From the NCBI GenBank assembly GCA_012842105.1, contig DUTL01000207.1, positions 1 to 5,055 of the forward strand: a DNA stretch of 5,055 nucleotides, read 5' to 3'. A program made the translations under genes and the position numbers. The notes under the pieces were generated by a model. It made no database searches. It was not told the origin of the DNA and worked only from the letters and a program-made list of their open reading frames with translations. Numbering within the stretch: the first letter of the stretch is position 1; every line of letters begins with the position of its first letter. Below, piece by piece: positions 4,955 to 5,055 of this stretch. The stretch is from Candidatus Fermentithermobacillaceae bacterium (GTDB lineage: Bacteria; Bacillota; Sulfobacillia; Fermentithermobacillales; Fermentithermobacillaceae).

Positions 4955-5016
4955 TTATTACCACAGACTTTGACGCCGCAACCTATCTGTTGGGTTGCCT
5001 TAATTGAAAGGCCCAA
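4864..5016 (-). CDS. Possible 50-residue cysteine-containing small ORF downstream of the second gdh
   Basis: Read on the minus strand from TTG at 5014-5016, this frame encodes 50 residues: MGLSIKATQQ, then IGCGVKVCGNNYSNKW (11-26), RLDVQGFAARVVDKY, and a final SEECGRGHV before TAA. Cysteines at 13, 18 and 45 and His49 could bind a metal, but I do not recognise a family. Evidence for coding is modest. The three differences between the two arms in this stretch all fall at third positions of this frame and are synonymous (Val, Cys, Ser), and the frame continues sensibly through the loop. Evidence against: there is no ATG, no well-placed ribosome binding site, and a hairpin overlaps the start. 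The TTG is 7 bases past the gdh-like stop, so translational coupling is possible. Confidence 0.3.
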   Translation of the reverse strand: MGLSIKATQQIGCGVKVCGNNYSNKWRLDVQGFAARVVDKYSEECGRGHV

Positions 5017-5023
5017 CAGAAAC

Positions 5024-5055
5024 TTATAGGAAAATTCCTCTAATTTTTTGAACAG
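5024..5055 (-). CDS. gdh: C-terminal end of a second, convergent glutamate dehydrogenase (partial)
   Basis: On the minus strand the right edge reads VQKIRGIFL followed by TAA (5024-5026), the same last nine residues as the complete gdh. The only base difference from the plus-strand copy is AAG to AAA in the Lys codon, which is silent. The rest of the gene, if present, lies beyond the window and would run toward the first copy, tail to tail. Only ten codons including the stop are visible, so it could also be just a short inverted duplicate of the gdh end. Confidence 0.6.
   Translation of the reverse strand, partial: VQKIRGIFL

Larger units (their letters stand above)
4724..5055. repeat. Long inverted repeat: 135-base arms, 62-base loop
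   Basis: The left arm 4724-4858 is the reverse complement of the right arm 4921-5055 with four mismatches in 135 positions (left-arm positions 4734, 4813, 4816 and 4831), about 97% identity and no gaps. The loop is 4859-4920. The right arm runs to the window edge, so the repeat may extend further outward. The outer ends contain the last nine gdh codons and stop in both orientations; the inner 103 bases are downstream sequence. Three of the four mismatches would still form G-U pairs in RNA, so a read-through transcript could fold into an almost continuous 135-bp duplex. Likely origin: an inverted duplication including at least the end of gdh. Confidence 0.95.

Noticed and set aside
4870..5007. 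A plus-strand ATG frame through the loop and right arm, starting MSSAAFFTV
   Set aside because: An AAGGGG lies 10 bases upstream, but all three arm differences would be first-position replacements in this frame, unlike the opposite frame where they are silent.
4724..5055. The inverted repeat as insertion-sequence ends or a CRISPR unit
   Set aside because: The arms contain gdh coding sequence, there is no transposase, no target-site duplication is visible, and there is only one inverted pair rather than spaced direct repeats.

Overview
The window looks like chromosomal DNA from a spore-forming Firmicute, most likely an anaerobic clostridium of the Peptococcaceae (Desulfotomaculum/Pelotomaculum) type. 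This is inferred from protein families, not from a database match: a CotF-type spore coat protein, a tiny YjcZ-like membrane protein, strong AGGAGG-type ribosome binding sites, an adenosine-specific kinase of the archaeal/clostridial family, and a CPWC glutaredoxin.

Layout. Positions 3-83 hold the last codons of an unidentified plus-strand gene. The minus strand then carries an adenosine-specific kinase (126-614) and a two-gene AbrB/PIN toxin-antitoxin-like pair (726-1410). A divergent intergenic region leads to a plus-strand glutaredoxin (1680-1922). A roughly 300-base intergenic stretch follows, with two strong hairpins and a GC-rich segment bounded by inverted repeats. Next is a minus-strand pair that fits sporulation: a 31-residue glycine-rich single-membrane-span protein (2227-2322) and a CotF-like coat protein (2541-3077). 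A 415-base gap carries the likely promoter and operator-like dyads for a complete plus-strand glutamate dehydrogenase (3493-4755).

The most unusual part is the right end. From the last codons of gdh to the window edge there is a long near-perfect inverted repeat: arms of 135 bases (4724-4858 and 4921-5055), four mismatches, and a 62-base loop. The outer end of the right arm reads, on the minus strand, as the same last nine gdh codons and stop, with one synonymous change. This predicts a second gdh copy running convergently from beyond the window. The other three mismatches all fall at third positions of a single frame, in a possible small cysteine-containing ORF next to the second gdh stop. 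That ORF continues through the loop, which suggests the right-hand copy is the fuller version and the left-hand copy is cut at the arm boundary.

The genes do not form a single pathway. The sporulation pair and the toxin-antitoxin pair are local units. Gdh (glutamate/2-oxoglutarate interconversion), glutaredoxin (thiol redox) and the adenosine-specific kinase are separate housekeeping or accessory functions. I saw no tRNA, rRNA, CRISPR array or intact insertion sequence.
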